DNA of 47,388 bases from Acidobacteriota bacterium (GTDB lineage: Bacteria; Acidobacteriota; Terriglobia; UBA7540), in NCBI GenBank assembly GCA_021787735.1, contig JAJYLL010000027.1, forward strand, positions 1 through 47,388. Reading direction: 5' to 3'. Within the stretch, counting starts at the first letter, position 1. Each line of letters begins with the position of its first letter. Positions 7,031-16,554 of the stretch are shown piece by piece. A program made the position numbers and the translations under genes. Under the pieces are notes generated by a model, which saw only the letters and a program-made list of their open reading frames with translations, was not told the DNA's origin and searched no databases.

Positions 7031-9763
7031 CTACTTTGGCGCAGGGCCTTCGGTTACCTGAACCAGGTCACCCGGGCGGATCCATTTGGCAAAACCCTTC
7101 TGGACCTCCGGCGCGGTTATCTCAACGTAGTGGCGGGCTGCAATGACGGGATCATCAAACGGCAGCCCCATGGTGGAGCGGTAAATCAGCCCACCGGCGA
7201 TCCGGCTGACGCTCGATTCTGAAAGCGGAATTTCGCGCAGCAGCATGGTCTTGGCCTGGTGTAGTTCGTCTGGCCTGACGGCTTGGGTCTGCATCTCCTT
7301 AAGGTCGCGCACAATGATGGCGCGCGCCTTCGATACGTTTGGAGGGTCGCAGGCGTAGCTGACCTCGTAAACCGTGCGCGTCTTCCCAAAGTCGAAAGAA
7401 GAGCCGACGTAATAGACCAGTCCGGCGTTTTCACGCAGGTCCTGGTAGAGACGCGTGGCGTAGAAACCTCCGCCGAGAACGTGGTTGCCGACTTCCAGCG
7501 CGTAGAAATCAGGGCTGAATCGCGTAAGCTTCAGCGTTTCCGCCAGAGTCACGTTGTCCTGCACGCGGCTCTTGTCTGGAACAGCCGTGGTCGCGGGAGA
7601 GTTGTTTGGAACGGGTGGAAGATCGGTTTGCGGTTTGGGCCCTGTCGCCTTCCAATCTCCAAAGTATTCTTCGATGATGGATTTTGCCTCTGGCGGCGTT
7701 ACCTTGCCGATCACCACGATGGTGGTCATATCCGGCCTGAACACGTGCTGGTAGTAGGCCTTGACTTCATCGAGCGTAAGCGCGGCGACCGTCTTCGGGG
7801 TCGCCTCTCGAAGCGTTGGGTCGGCCTTCGGGAACAGCGCAATGTGGAGAGCTCTGCCGGTCAGGTAGTCCGGGCTTTCCAGTTGCTGCGCCACCGTGTC
7901 AGCCAGTTGTTTTTGCGTGATTTTGAATGCCTTTTCCGGAAGCGCCGGGTCGAGTTCATTCTGCGCCAGCAATTGGACGCCACGACCCAGGTGGCTTGAT
8001 AGCACGTTCAGTGAAAAAGCCGTTCCGGCGGATTCGTCCGCGCCAATGGCATCAAGCGCCTTCTGGAAAGCGATGCGATCCAGGGTGGTCGTGCCGTATG
8101 AGAACAATTGCCCCAGCTCGTCTGCGACGCCTTCCTGCCCCTTGGGAGTTTCGAGGTCAGCGTTGTTCTTGATCTGGCCGTAAATGCTGACGGTGTCGCT
8201 GATGGACTCCGGCTGAACGATCAGCTTGATTCCGTTCGGCAAGGTGCTAACCACAGGATGAGTCGTCATCTCTGGAATGGAAACCTTATTCAGCGCTGCC
8301 TCCGCCCAAGCCGGCAGCTTGACACTCTTGGTGTGCTGCGGCGCAAAAGATTCCCGGCCACCAAAGGATTTTGAGGAAATGGGCTTGCCCGATGACTCCG
8401 GCGTCAGGACAGCCGTGATGGCTTTTGACTGCACCAGGTACTCGCGCGCAACGCGGTTGACGTCGGCCACTGTGACCTTCTGGATGGCTTCAACGTCGTC
8501 TTCGGGGGAATTGCGGCCTTCCACGGCCAAGGCTCCTGACCAGGCCATGGCAAGCCCCGAAACCGAATTCTTCTGGAATTCCGCGCTCGCCAGTTCGTGC
8601 CGTTTGGAGGCGGCAACAAGATCGGCAGGAACGCCATTTTTGATGTCCTGCTCCAGAATCTGTCGCATCTCATCGGCCAGCTTTTCACCGGTGGTGTCTC
8701 TGGTGAAAGCCCCGATGGCATAGCCCAGGCTGGCGTTGGGCAAGGGATCCAGAGAAAAACCTGCATAGAGCGCTTTGCCCGCCGGCACGAGGGCGTAGAG
8801 GCTTCCGCGCTGGCTGCTGAGCACGTCGGACAGCACTTCGGCGGCGGCAAAATCAGGGCTGCTCGACCCGGGCAATCGGTAGGAAATCAGCGAAAGCCCG
8901 TAAGGCAGGTCCGTTTTCAGGTTCAGTGTTTGGGCGCTTACCGGCTGGAACGAAAACGCGGGCCTTGAAGGGAGCTCTTTTGAAGGGATCGAGCCAAACA
9001 GATTCTTCACCTCCGCAAGCGTGGACTGCGGATTGACGTCGCCCACGATCACCATGATAGCGTTGTTCGGTGCATACCAGGTGTCATAGAACTTGTGCAG
9101 CATAGTGCCCGTGGTTTTGTTGAACGAGGGGCGCGAGCCGAGCGCGTCATGCTCGTACGGCGTTCCCTTAAACATCGCGGCCAGAAGCTTGGTGTAGAAA
9201 ACGTATTCAGGGTTCGAAAGGTCCTGGGCGACTTCCTGCTCGATGGCGCCGCGTTCCTGATCCCAGAGCTTGTCGGTATCAAGGACCCCGCGCATCCGGA
9301 TGGATTCGACGTGCAGCGCCACGTTCAGATCGGAAACGGGCACGGTGAAGAAATACTGCGTCACCGTCTGCTGCGTGTCGGCGTCAAATTCGCCGCCCAT
9401 CGCGGCCGAGATGTTGGCCAGTTGGTTGGCAGAAAGCCCAGGGCTGCCGCGGAACATCATGTGCTCCTGTGCGTGCGCCATGCCCGGAAAGCCCTGGGGC
9501 GCCTGGTCGGAGCCGACCTTGTAATTCATTACTGTCGTCACTACCGGGGCAAGCGTGTTGCGAACGATCACGACCCGCAGGCCGTTCGACAATGTTGCTC
9601 GCAGCACGCCTGAATTCTCCGCCGCCTTTGCAGGAGCAGAACCGACCGCGAGCAACATCAAGGGAAGGACAATGGCGGCCAAAAGCGCCGAAAGGGGCGA
9701 ACGTCGCCCGAAATGCTGAAATTTTCTTCTGATTTGCAAACTACCGCGCCGAATTCCGTTCAT
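7031..9763 (-). CDS. Exported M16 (insulinase-like) zinc peptidase, two-domain
   Basis: A 910-residue zinc metallopeptidase expected in the periplasm. After a signal peptide (LSALLAAIVLPLMLLAVGSA, ending near AKAAEN), the first M16 half carries the inverted zinc motif HAQEH (His97, Glu100, His101) and a downstream glutamate in GAIEQEV (about Glu177) as third ligand. A second M16-like half from about residue 500 lacks the motif, as usual in fused M16 proteins where one half is structural. ATG 9763 is chosen because GAGGGA stands nine bases upstream; a TTG seven codons earlier is weaker. It stands alone between a long gap and a divergent PQQ dehydrogenase. Likely role is degradation of exported peptides. 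Confidence 0.92.
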   Translation of the reverse strand: MNGIRRGSLQIRRKFQHFGRRSPLSALLAAIVLPLMLLAVGSAPAKAAENSGVLRATLSNGLRVVIVRNTLAPVVTTVMNYKVGSDQAPQGFPGMAHAQEHMMFRGSPGLSANQLANISAAMGGEFDADTQQTVTQYFFTVPVSDLNVALHVESIRMRGVLDTDKLWDQERGAIEQEVAQDLSNPEYVFYTKLLAAMFKGTPYEHDALGSRPSFNKTTGTMLHKFYDTWYAPNNAIMVIVGDVNPQSTLAEVKNLFGSIPSKELPSRPAFSFQPVSAQTLNLKTDLPYGLSLISYRLPGSSSPDFAAAEVLSDVLSSQRGSLYALVPAGKALYAGFSLDPLPNASLGYAIGAFTRDTTGEKLADEMRQILEQDIKNGVPADLVAASKRHELASAEFQKNSVSGLAMAWSGALAVEGRNSPEDDVEAIQKVTVADVNRVAREYLVQSKAITAVLTPESSGKPISSKSFGGRESFAPQHTKSVKLPAWAEAALNKVSIPEMTTHPVVSTLPNGIKLIVQPESISDTVSIYGQIKNNADLETPKGQEGVADELGQLFSYGTTTLDRIAFQKALDAIGADESAGTAFSLNVLSSHLGRGVQLLAQNELDPALPEKAFKITQKQLADTVAQQLESPDYLTGRALHIALFPKADPTLREATPKTVAALTLDEVKAYYQHVFRPDMTTIVVIGKVTPPEAKSIIEEYFGDWKATGPKPQTDLPPVPNNSPATTAVPDKSRVQDNVTLAETLKLTRFSPDFYALEVGNHVLGGGFYATRLYQDLRENAGLVYYVGSSFDFGKTRTVYEVSYACDPPNVSKARAIIVRDLKEMQTQAVRPDELHQAKTMLLREIPLSESSVSRIAGGLIYRSTMGLPFDDPVIAARHYVEITAPEVQKGFAKWIRPGDLVQVTEGPAPK

Positions 9764-10061
9764 TACGATTAGTCCCTCACTCAAATATTAGTTTCTGATT
9801 CTGGAAGTTTCGCTGGCTAACAAAAACGTCGCGAAAAACTCCTTCTCTCGTTGGATGCATAAAATGTGCATGCCGTCTCCACGGGTGGCGTCGCAGGACC
9901 TCAGTGTGACGGCCTTACGGCCCCTAGGCGACTCGCCCCAGTCAAGAAAGTCCTACCGATTCCATTGCAAACTTTGGTAAATTGACCGATCATCATTTCG
10001 GGCAAGCTCCCCGATGCAACTTCCGCTCTTCGGGAGCGCGTTACTGCAAAGGATTGTTTCG

Positions 10062-12251
10062 ATGTCATGGCTGATAAGCCGTTTCAGAACTGCGCCAAGT
10101 CAAAGTCCCCATGATACGAGGTGCGGGGAACTATTTCAAATTGCGATCCTTCTATTTGTCGCAATCTCTCTCACCCAATGCTCACGGCAAGGCCCGGGCA
10201 AAGCCCCGGAAGCGTACACGACTTGGCGGGTGACAGGCGGTGGGCCTGACAACATCCACTATTCCGTGCTGAAGCAGATTAACCGCAGCAATGTCTCGCG
10301 ACTGCAAGTGGCATGGGAATACAACACCGGTGATGCGTTTAAAGAATCGGAAATGGAATGCAATCCGATTGTGGTTCACGGCGTTCTTTATGCAACTACG
10401 CCAAAACTTCGCGTCATCGCGCTCAACGCTGGTACGGGCAAGCTGATCTGGAGCTTCAGCCCACCCGGGGATCAGCCGTTGCGGAAAATGCGTAACCGCG
10501 GCGTGACCTATTGGAGCGAAGGCGACGACCAGCGAATCTTTTTTGTTGCCGGCCACAACCTCTACGCGCTTGACGCAAAAAACGGCAAGCCCATTCAATC
10601 TTTCGGTCAGTCGGGCCACATTGACCTGCGCGACGGTTTGGGCCGCCCGCCCGAAGATCTGACCGTTACCGACACCAGCCCTGGCGTAATCTACAAGGAC
10701 ATGATTATCATGGGCAGCGCCCTGCCGGAAGATCTTCCTTGCCCGCCCGGCGACATTCGTGCATTCGACGTTCGCACGGGCAGGATGCGCTGGATTTTCC
10801 ACACCATCCCGCACCCCGGCGAACCCGGCTACGAGACTTGGCCAAAAGACGCTTGGAAATATACCGGCGGAGCCAACAACTGGGCAGGCATGAGCGTGGA
10901 TGTGAAGCGCGGCCTGGTGTTTGTCCCCACGGGGTCCGCCGCGTTTGACTTTTACGGCGCGGACCGCATTGGCGACGATCTGTACGCCAATTGCCTCCTG
11001 GCGCTTGACGCGAACACGGGCCACCTGGTCTGGTATTTCCAGGCAGTAAAGCACGACCTGTGGGACCGCGACTTCCCCTCTGCACCGGCGCTGGTGACGG
11101 TGGAGCATAACGGCAAGAAGGTCGACGCCGTGGCCCAGATCACCAAGTCCGGCTACGTCTTCCTTTTTAATCGTGAATCGGGCAAGCCGCTGTTCCCGAT
11201 TGAGGACCGCAAAGTTCCCGCGTCGGACGTGGACGGCGAAAAGACCGCAGCGACTCAGCCATTTCCGCTGTTGCCGCCGCCGTTTGCCCGGCAGGAATTC
11301 TCTCCTGCGATTGTGACTGACCGCACGCCGGCTGCGCGCCAGGCTATCCTTGCGCGGATGCGAAACCTCCGCTACGGAGGGCAATTTATTCCTCCCAGCC
11401 TCCAGGGCACCGTTATTTTTCCGGGGTTTGATGGCGGCGGCGAATGGGGTGGCCCGGCGTACGATCCGTCCACTGGTTTGCTATACGTGAACGCCAACGT
11501 CATGGCTTGGATTTTGCGGCTTGTTCCAAGGCCGAAAACCCAAGGACTTGTGAACGGCCGGCAACTCTATCTGAGCAACTGCTCCAGTTGCCACCGTTCG
11601 GATTTGCGCGGCAGTCCGCCGGAATTTCCTTCACTCAAAAACATTGGTAAAAAGTACAACGAATCACAGCTTGCGGACATCATCAATAAAGGCGGCGGGC
11701 GTATGCCGGCATTTGCACAACTCGGAAACGCGCCTATCCACGCCATCGCAGTTTATTTGGCAACGGGCAAGGAAACCATGGCGAGGGCCGCATGGAACAA
11801 AGCCGAAATGGGACCTTGGCTGAAATACATGAGCGACGGCTACAACAAGTTTCTCGATCCTGACGGATATCCGGCCGTGAAGCGGCCGTGGGGGACGCTC
11901 AATGCCATGAACCTGGACACAGGCAAGCTTGCGTGGCAGATTCCCTTTGGAGAGTTTCCGGAATTAGCGAAAAAAGGAATTCACAACACAGGCAGCGAAA
12001 ATTATGGAGGCCCACTGGTGACGGCCGGGGGTCTCATTTTTATTGCAGCTACAGACCGGGACAATAAGTTCCACGCTTTCGACAAGGCTACAGGCAAGCT
12101 TCTCTGGGAAGCCGAGTTGCCTTTTGCCGGAAACGCTACCCCCGCCACCTACGAAGTCGATGGCCGGCAGTATGTGGTGATTGGGGCCGGGGGCGGAAAG
12201 TGGGGCGCACCTTCCGGCGGTACTTACGTGGCATTTGCGCTACCGCAGTGA
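10062..12251 (+). CDS. PQQ-dependent dehydrogenase with built-in cytochrome c, lipoprotein
   Basis: A 729-residue quinoprotein that would oxidise an alcohol or sugar in the periplasm and pass electrons to the respiratory chain. I start at ATG 10062 because AAAGGA stands eight bases upstream; an in-frame ATG at 10014 has no such site. A long signal segment ends in a lipobox, LTQC, with Cys40. The beta-propeller begins near residue 60, with blade pieces such as [12 protein letters not shown] cytochrome c domain is inserted before the last blades: CSSCH (507-511) for haem and Met548 in GRMPAF as probable axial ligand. The last blade contains [14 protein letters not shown]. The substrate cannot be told from sequence, and no PQQ synthesis genes are in the window. 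Confidence 0.9.
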   Translation: MSWLISRFRTAPSQSPHDTRCGELFQIAILLFVAISLTQCSRQGPGKAPEAYTTWRVTGGGPDNIHYSVLKQINRSNVSRLQVAWEYNTGDAFKESEMECNPIVVHGVLYATTPKLRVIALNAGTGKLIWSFSPPGDQPLRKMRNRGVTYWSEGDDQRIFFVAGHNLYALDAKNGKPIQSFGQSGHIDLRDGLGRPPEDLTVTDTSPGVIYKDMIIMGSALPEDLPCPPGDIRAFDVRTGRMRWIFHTIPHPGEPGYETWPKDAWKYTGGANNWAGMSVDVKRGLVFVPTGSAAFDFYGADRIGDDLYANCLLALDANTGHLVWYFQAVKHDLWDRDFPSAPALVTVEHNGKKVDAVAQITKSGYVFLFNRESGKPLFPIEDRKVPASDVDGEKTAATQPFPLLPPPFARQEFSPAIVTDRTPAARQAILARMRNLRYGGQFIPPSLQGTVIFPGFDGGGEWGGPAYDPSTGLLYVNANVMAWILRLVPRPKTQGLVNGRQLYLSNCSSCHRSDLRGSPPEFPSLKNIGKKYNESQLADIINKGGGRMPAFAQLGNAPIHAIAVYLATGKETMARAAWNKAEMGPWLKYMSDGYNKFLDPDGYPAVKRPWGTLNAMNLDTGKLAWQIPFGEFPELAKKGIHNTGSENYGGPLVTAGGLIFIAATDRDNKFHAFDKATGKLLWEAELPFAGNATPATYEVDGRQYVVIGAGGGKWGAPSGGTYVAFALPQ

Positions 12252-12433
12252 TGTGCACATCAAGGTCGACGTGTTTCGCAGATGGCTGAACGTTTCATCA
12301 GGCCTTTAGAATCAACGCAAGGCGAACATGGGTGTGCGCGGAATCACAAACGCCTGTGACAGCACTCACTGCCCACAACTCGATTGCAGCATAGAAGTTA
12401 TTGTAGAATAACGGGTTTTAATGGGAGTTTAAA

Positions 12434-13744
12434 ATGGGAAAATTACATGAACGCCTGGCAGAACAGGCACCAGTCCTTCGTGATCGAATTCACAAAATAG
12501 TTGCCGAGCACGGCGCCGCTGTTGTGTCAGAGGTAAACGTTAGTCAGGTCTTCGGCGGCATGAGAGGTGTGAAAGGCCTGGTCTGCGACACTTCTGTTGT
12601 GGAGCCGGACAAAGGTCTCGTGATTCGCGGATTCCCCATTGGCGAACTGAAGGAACGGCTTCCGGAAGAGATCTTTTACCTGCTCTGTACCGGCGAATTA
12701 CCCGACCCGGAGGCTGTGGCCAGCCTTCATCAGGAATTCAGCAAGCGAGCAGAGGTTCCCGGATACGTATGGGACATCCTGAAAGCTTTACCGGCCGACA
12801 CCCATCCGATGGCCATGTTCAGCACCGCCATCCTCTCCATGGAGCGCGAGTCCGTGTTCCGGAAGAGGTATTCGGAAGGGATGCACAAGACGGATTACTG
12901 GGAGGCGACACTGGAAGACGCGCTTCGCCTTCTCGCGGTGCTCCCCGGTATTGCGGCGGGCATCTACCGCATTCATACGGGCAAAGGCGACCCGCTGCCT
13001 CACAATCCCAATCTCGATTGGGGTGCAGATTACGCCGCCATGTTGGGATTGCCGGATACTACCGGAGAGTTCCGCAACCTGATCAGGCTCTATATGACGC
13101 TTCACTGCGACCACGAAGGCGGAAACGTCAGCGCGTTTACCTGCCACACGGTTGGTTCCGCGCTATCCGATCCGTTCTATGCGGTATCGGCAGGAATGAA
13201 CGGCCTTGCCGGACCGCTTCACGGGCTGGCCAACCAGGAGTGCCTGCACTTTGTTCTGGAAGTCCGCAATAAGTACAACGGCGTGCCCTCCGATGAACAG
13301 CTTCGTGAGTACGTCTGGGAAACGCTTAACAGCGGACGCGTCGTGCCGGGTTACGGCCATGCCGTGCTCCGCGTCACCGATCCGCGTTTTACGGCCTTTC
13401 ACGAATTCGGCACTCGCGTTTGCCCCAACGACACGGTGTTCAAGATTGTGGACCGCCTGTTCCACATCACTCCGCAGGTGCTCAAGGAGCAGGGCAAGGT
13501 GAAGGACCCATGGCCCAATGTTGACGCCGGTTCCGGGTCCCTGCTTTACCTGTTTGGATTGACCGAGTTTGATTACTACACAGTCCTATTCGGCGTTTCG
13601 CGCGCTCTCGGAATGTGCTCGCAACTGGTCCTCAACCGATTGCTCGGCACGCCGATTACCCGTCCCAAGTCCGTAAGTACGGACTGGATCATTAAGGCTG
13701 CCACCGCCGCCGGCTCGCCAGCGGCGCAGAGTGCGAAGAAATAG
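12434..13744 (+). CDS. gltA: Citrate synthase, eukaryotic-type
   Basis: Condenses oxaloacetate and acetyl-CoA to citrate at the entry of the citrate cycle. The 436-residue protein follows the mitochondrial-type family: HCDHEGGNVSAFTCHTVGSA (His227), GLAGPLHGLANQE (catalytic His263), VPGYGHAVLR (His309) and WPNVDAGSG (catalytic Asp364). In the mitochondrial enzyme the last motif reads NVDAHSG; here the His is Gly. The N-terminus lacks a mitochondrial-style presequence. ATG 12434 follows GGGAG at a normal distance. The OsmC-like gene follows after 59 bases and is probably co-transcribed. This type is found in a minority of bacteria, so it is worth noting but not unique. Confidence 0.95.
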   Translation: MGKLHERLAEQAPVLRDRIHKIVAEHGAAVVSEVNVSQVFGGMRGVKGLVCDTSVVEPDKGLVIRGFPIGELKERLPEEIFYLLCTGELPDPEAVASLHQEFSKRAEVPGYVWDILKALPADTHPMAMFSTAILSMERESVFRKRYSEGMHKTDYWEATLEDALRLLAVLPGIAAGIYRIHTGKGDPLPHNPNLDWGADYAAMLGLPDTTGEFRNLIRLYMTLHCDHEGGNVSAFTCHTVGSALSDPFYAVSAGMNGLAGPLHGLANQECLHFVLEVRNKYNGVPSDEQLREYVWETLNSGRVVPGYGHAVLRVTDPRFTAFHEFGTRVCPNDTVFKIVDRLFHITPQVLKEQGKVKDPWPNVDAGSGSLLYLFGLTEFDYYTVLFGVSRALGMCSQLVLNRLLGTPITRPKSVSTDWIIKAATAAGSPAAQSAKK

Positions 13745-13803
13745 CCCTGGCATCAGATAAGCCATCGGTCAAAGAGAAAGGCGATCTTTCTCAGAAGCAA
13801 CCT

Positions 13804-14259
13804 ATGGTTCAGGCAAAACTGCATTTGACGACCGTCCGTGAAGGACGCCAGTTTGTGGGAGAGTCAGGCTCAGGCCATATCGTCGTCATGGACGATGCCC
13901 ACGGCAGTACGGGTGCCAAGCCCGTCGAACTGGCGCTCCTCGCGCTCGGTGGATGCACAGCATTTGATGTCATTGGAATTCTCCGGAAAATGCGGCAGCG
14001 CGTTACCGGCTATGACGTCGAGCTCCACGCCGAACAGCGAACCGAGCCGCCCCACGTTTTCACGCACGTTGCAATCAGGCACAAGCTCAGGGGCTCCGTC
14101 CAGCCCGAAGCTCTCAAGAAAGCCATCCACCTTTCAGAGACCAAGTATTGTTCGGTGGGCGTGATGATCGGGAAGACGGCCAGGATCGAAAATACCTTCG
14201 AAATCGTTCCTGAAGAGGACCCTCAGGTGGGAAATGAAGAGGTGTCCCTGTCGGGCTGA
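13804..14259 (+). CDS. OsmC/Ohr-family protein
   Basis: A 151-residue homologue of OsmC/YhfA proteins, thiol-dependent peroxidases of the cytoplasm. Both redox cysteines are present: Cys51 in ALGGCTAFDV and Cys116 in ETKYCSVGVM. Length and secondary structure pattern match the family. The ribosome binding site is weak. It lies 59 bases after the citrate synthase gene. Whether it reduces organic peroxides or serves another thiol function cannot be told. Confidence 0.9.
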   Translation: MVQAKLHLTTVREGRQFVGESGSGHIVVMDDAHGSTGAKPVELALLALGGCTAFDVIGILRKMRQRVTGYDVELHAEQRTEPPHVFTHVAIRHKLRGSVQPEALKKAIHLSETKYCSVGVMIGKTARIENTFEIVPEEDPQVGNEEVSLSG

Positions 14260-14365
14260 GTTTTCTATCTTTCAATCCTTCTGATTTCTTGACCGCGCTT
14301 CATTCCAATCCAGCAGTATTAGAGTGCGGGACCTTGACACAGGGGCACAACATTAACTGCGGCAG

Positions 14366-14791
14366 TTACGCAACTGTTTTCATTTGCAGGTGAGCATCAA
14401 CGGCGCGCATGAAATCACGCGGCGCTGCGCACCGCTCCAGATAGTCTACGGCCCCCATCTCCAGCGCTTCCAGATAGCAATCGATATCCAACGTTCGCGC
14501 CACCACGAGCACAGGGGTATCCGGATTGATTTCGAGCGCATGAGCCAGTACTTGGCGTCCTTCAAACGCGGGACTTCCCTGCCCCACAATCACCAGGTCA
14601 AACCCTTCCTTCTCCAGCCGTGACATCCCCTCCGAATAGGACCCGGCAATTGCAACTTTATGGCCAACGGCCCGAAGCATACCATAGTAGTAACGGATAT
14701 CACTCGGATCTTCGTCCACAAGAAGGGTCCTGATTACCGATGAGCCGTGGCACTTCGATTTCCATTCCACAGTTCTGATCGGATTGACCAT
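14366..14791 (-). CDS. Stand-alone degenerate receiver (pseudo-response-regulator)
   Basis: A 141-residue protein consisting of a short N-terminus and one receiver domain. It keeps the acidic pocket (LLVDEDPSD), hydrophobic strands (FDLVIV, TPVLVV) and the GAVDYL turn. The phospho-acceptor Asp after FDLVIV is Gly in FDLVIVGQGSPAFEG, the conserved Thr/Ser is Ala in LVVAR, and the Lys of the usual KP pair is Arg in LERCAAP. It therefore cannot be phosphorylated in the normal way. ATG 14791 is preceded by GGGAGG at six bases; an upstream TTG is not. There is no output domain and no histidine kinase nearby. It may act by protein contact. I recall similar GQGSPAFEG-type domains in acidobacterial genomes but cannot check. 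Confidence 0.82.
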   Translation of the reverse strand: MVNPIRTVEWKSKCHGSSVIRTLLVDEDPSDIRYYYGMLRAVGHKVAIAGSYSEGMSRLEKEGFDLVIVGQGSPAFEGRQVLAHALEINPDTPVLVVARTLDIDCYLEALEMGAVDYLERCAAPRDFMRAVDAHLQMKTVA

Positions 14792-15147
14792 TGCTGCCTC
14801 CCGTGCTGAGGCAGGAACATGTGCGAAAGCCAAGGGCCTTCTGCCGCAACGAACGCCTGTCCAGCATCCAACTAACTCTTAACACTCACGCGATTTTTGG
14901 AAAAGTAGAAAAAATGCACGCAAATAGTTCGTATTTTCTAACTTTCCCTGAGCGACCGTTCCCCGCGCCTGGTTCTGACTGCGGCAATTCAGCAGCAGAA
15001 GCACTCCGGTCCCTGCTGCCTCGCGGCGCATGCACAATATCGCTAACATATTAATTCGGCCGGGGCACTCGACATGGTGCGATTGCAGATAAAATTGCCT
15101 GAGGCTTATAATCACGTTTTCGGACAAGGAAGGCAGGACACATCGAC
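14792..15147. other. Divergent intergenic region
   Basis: These 356 bases lie between the minus-strand pseudo-receiver and the plus-strand UDP-sugar dehydrogenase. They hold the promoter listed at 15083-15112. I see no other gene or strong repeat. Confidence 0.5.
15083..15112 (+). promoter_or_regulatory. Sigma-70-like promoter of the UDP-sugar dehydrogenase gene
   Basis: TTGCAG (15083-15088) and a perfect TATAAT (15107-15112) are 18 bases apart. Transcription would start near 15119, leaving a leader of about 29 bases that contains the ribosome binding site. The same TTGCAG/TATAAT pair occurs before the rhamnosidase gene with a 19-base spacer. Confidence 0.6.
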
Positions 15148-16554
15148 ATGACATCAGACAACAGCACGCCGTTACAGACTGGACTCCTGGCAGCATTCAA
15201 CAAAAGCGTTCAACAGAAGACCGTTCGGGTCGGAGTTGTTGGACTTGGATACGTAGGACTGCCCATTGCGCTGCTTTTTTCCAGCAAGGGCATATGCGCC
15301 ACGGGGTTTGATATCGACGAGAACAAGGTAAATCTCCTCCGCCAAGGGCGTACGTACATCAAGCACATTCCAGATGCCGAAATTTCAGGTGCGCTTCGCA
15401 GCGGGCGATTCCAGGCCACCACTGACTTTGCTGAACTGCGATCGATGGACGCCATTATTATCTGCGTCCCGACTCCGCTAGACGACCATCGCGAACCTGA
15501 TCTCACTTATATTCAGAATACGGCTGAATCCATTGCGCGCCACTTGCGGCCCGGCCAGCTTGTGGTCCTTGAAAGCACCACCTATCCCGGCACAACCGAA
15601 GAAGTTGTGCTGCCCATCCTGGAGCGCGCGGGATTGCGTTGTCCTGTCGTTCCCTACACCGTGGAAAACGGCGAGCCAGCCGGCGCCGATTCCGGAGGCG
15701 CGGATTTCATGCTCGCTTTTTCGCCGGAAAGAGAGGACCCCGGCAACCCGAAATTTAAAACCCACCAGGTCCCCAAGGTGGTCGGCGGTGTGAACGCTGC
15801 CAGCGCGCTGGCCACAAAGAACCTGTATGAAGCAGCATTCGACCGGATCGTGCCGGTCAGTTCATCCCGTGCTGCGGAAATGACCAAGCTGCTTGAGAAC
15901 ATCTACCGCAGCGTCAACATCGCCATGGTGAACGAATTGAAGCTGCTCTGCCAGCGAATGGGGTTGGACATCTGGGAAATCATTAACGCCGCAAAAAGCA
16001 AGCCGTTCGGCTTTTCGGCATTTTATCCCGGCCCCGGTCTGGGAGGCCATTGCATCCCTATTGACCCCTTCTACCTTACCTGGAAAGCGCGCGAATATGA
16101 GTTCCCGACGCGATTCATCGAACTTGCCGGCGAAATCAACACGTCCATGCCTCACCACGTTGTGGACCGGCTCGCTGAGGCATTGAACTGGCGAAGCAAA
16201 TGCTTGCAAGGGGCGCGAATTCTTGTGCTTGGTATTTCGTACAAGAAGGATGTTGACGACCTGCGTGAGTCGCCGTCGCTCAAGATCATCCAGCTAATCC
16301 AGGAACGCGGAGCAACGGTGAACTACAACGATCCGTATTTTGAGCGTCTGCACAAGATGCGCCAATACGATCTGGGTCTGGAATCGGTCGCGCTCACCGC
16401 GGAATCGCTTTCGAGCTACGACGCCGTGGTGATCGCCACCGACCATTCCTCATACGATTACGAATTCATTGCACGCAACGCGCAGCTGCTGGTGGATACC
16501 CGCAATGCGACGGGAAGCTTGACGCAGTACAAAAATAAAATCGTTCAGGCATGA
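15148..16554 (+). CDS. UDP-N-acetylglucosamine/mannosamine 6-dehydrogenase family
   Basis: A 468-residue NAD-dependent enzyme that oxidises C6 of a UDP-N-acetylhexosamine to the uronic acid, a step in making surface polysaccharide. The Rossmann motif is VGLGYVGLP near residue 31, the substrate-contact region includes CVPTPLDDH, and the catalytic cysteine is Cys302 in GPGLGGHCIPIDPFY. This wording is typical of the WbpA/TviB branch, not of UDP-glucose dehydrogenase. AGGA stands about 10 bases before ATG 15148. No glycosyltransferase or polysaccharide export gene is adjacent, so it is an orphan here. Its 3-prime end overlaps the convergent M55 gene by 105 bases. The exact UDP-sugar is not certain. 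Confidence 0.9.
   Translation: MTSDNSTPLQTGLLAAFNKSVQQKTVRVGVVGLGYVGLPIALLFSSKGICATGFDIDENKVNLLRQGRTYIKHIPDAEISGALRSGRFQATTDFAELRSMDAIIICVPTPLDDHREPDLTYIQNTAESIARHLRPGQLVVLESTTYPGTTEEVVLPILERAGLRCPVVPYTVENGEPAGADSGGADFMLAFSPEREDPGNPKFKTHQVPKVVGGVNAASALATKNLYEAAFDRIVPVSSSRAAEMTKLLENIYRSVNIAMVNELKLLCQRMGLDIWEIINAAKSKPFGFSAFYPGPGLGGHCIPIDPFYLTWKAREYEFPTRFIELAGEINTSMPHHVVDRLAEALNWRSKCLQGARILVLGISYKKDVDDLRESPSLKIIQLIQERGATVNYNDPYFERLHKMRQYDLGLESVALTAESLSSYDAVVIATDHSSYDYEFIARNAQLLVDTRNATGSLTQYKNKIVQA

Noticed and set aside
7011..7031. tRNA T-arm, because GGTTCAAAT occurs on the minus strand beside a G-run
   Set aside because: The flanking bases do not form a T-stem, and no acceptor, D or anticodon arm can be drawn.
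10182..11384. 400-codon open frame antisense to the PQQ dehydrogenase
   Set aside because: It lies wholly opposite a well-supported gene, has no ribosome binding site or family motif, and is of the arginine/valine-rich composition typical of antisense frames in GC-rich genes.
15148..16554. UDP-glucose 6-dehydrogenase
   Set aside because: Motifs such as GPGLGGHCIPIDPFY favour the UDP-N-acetylhexosamine branch.
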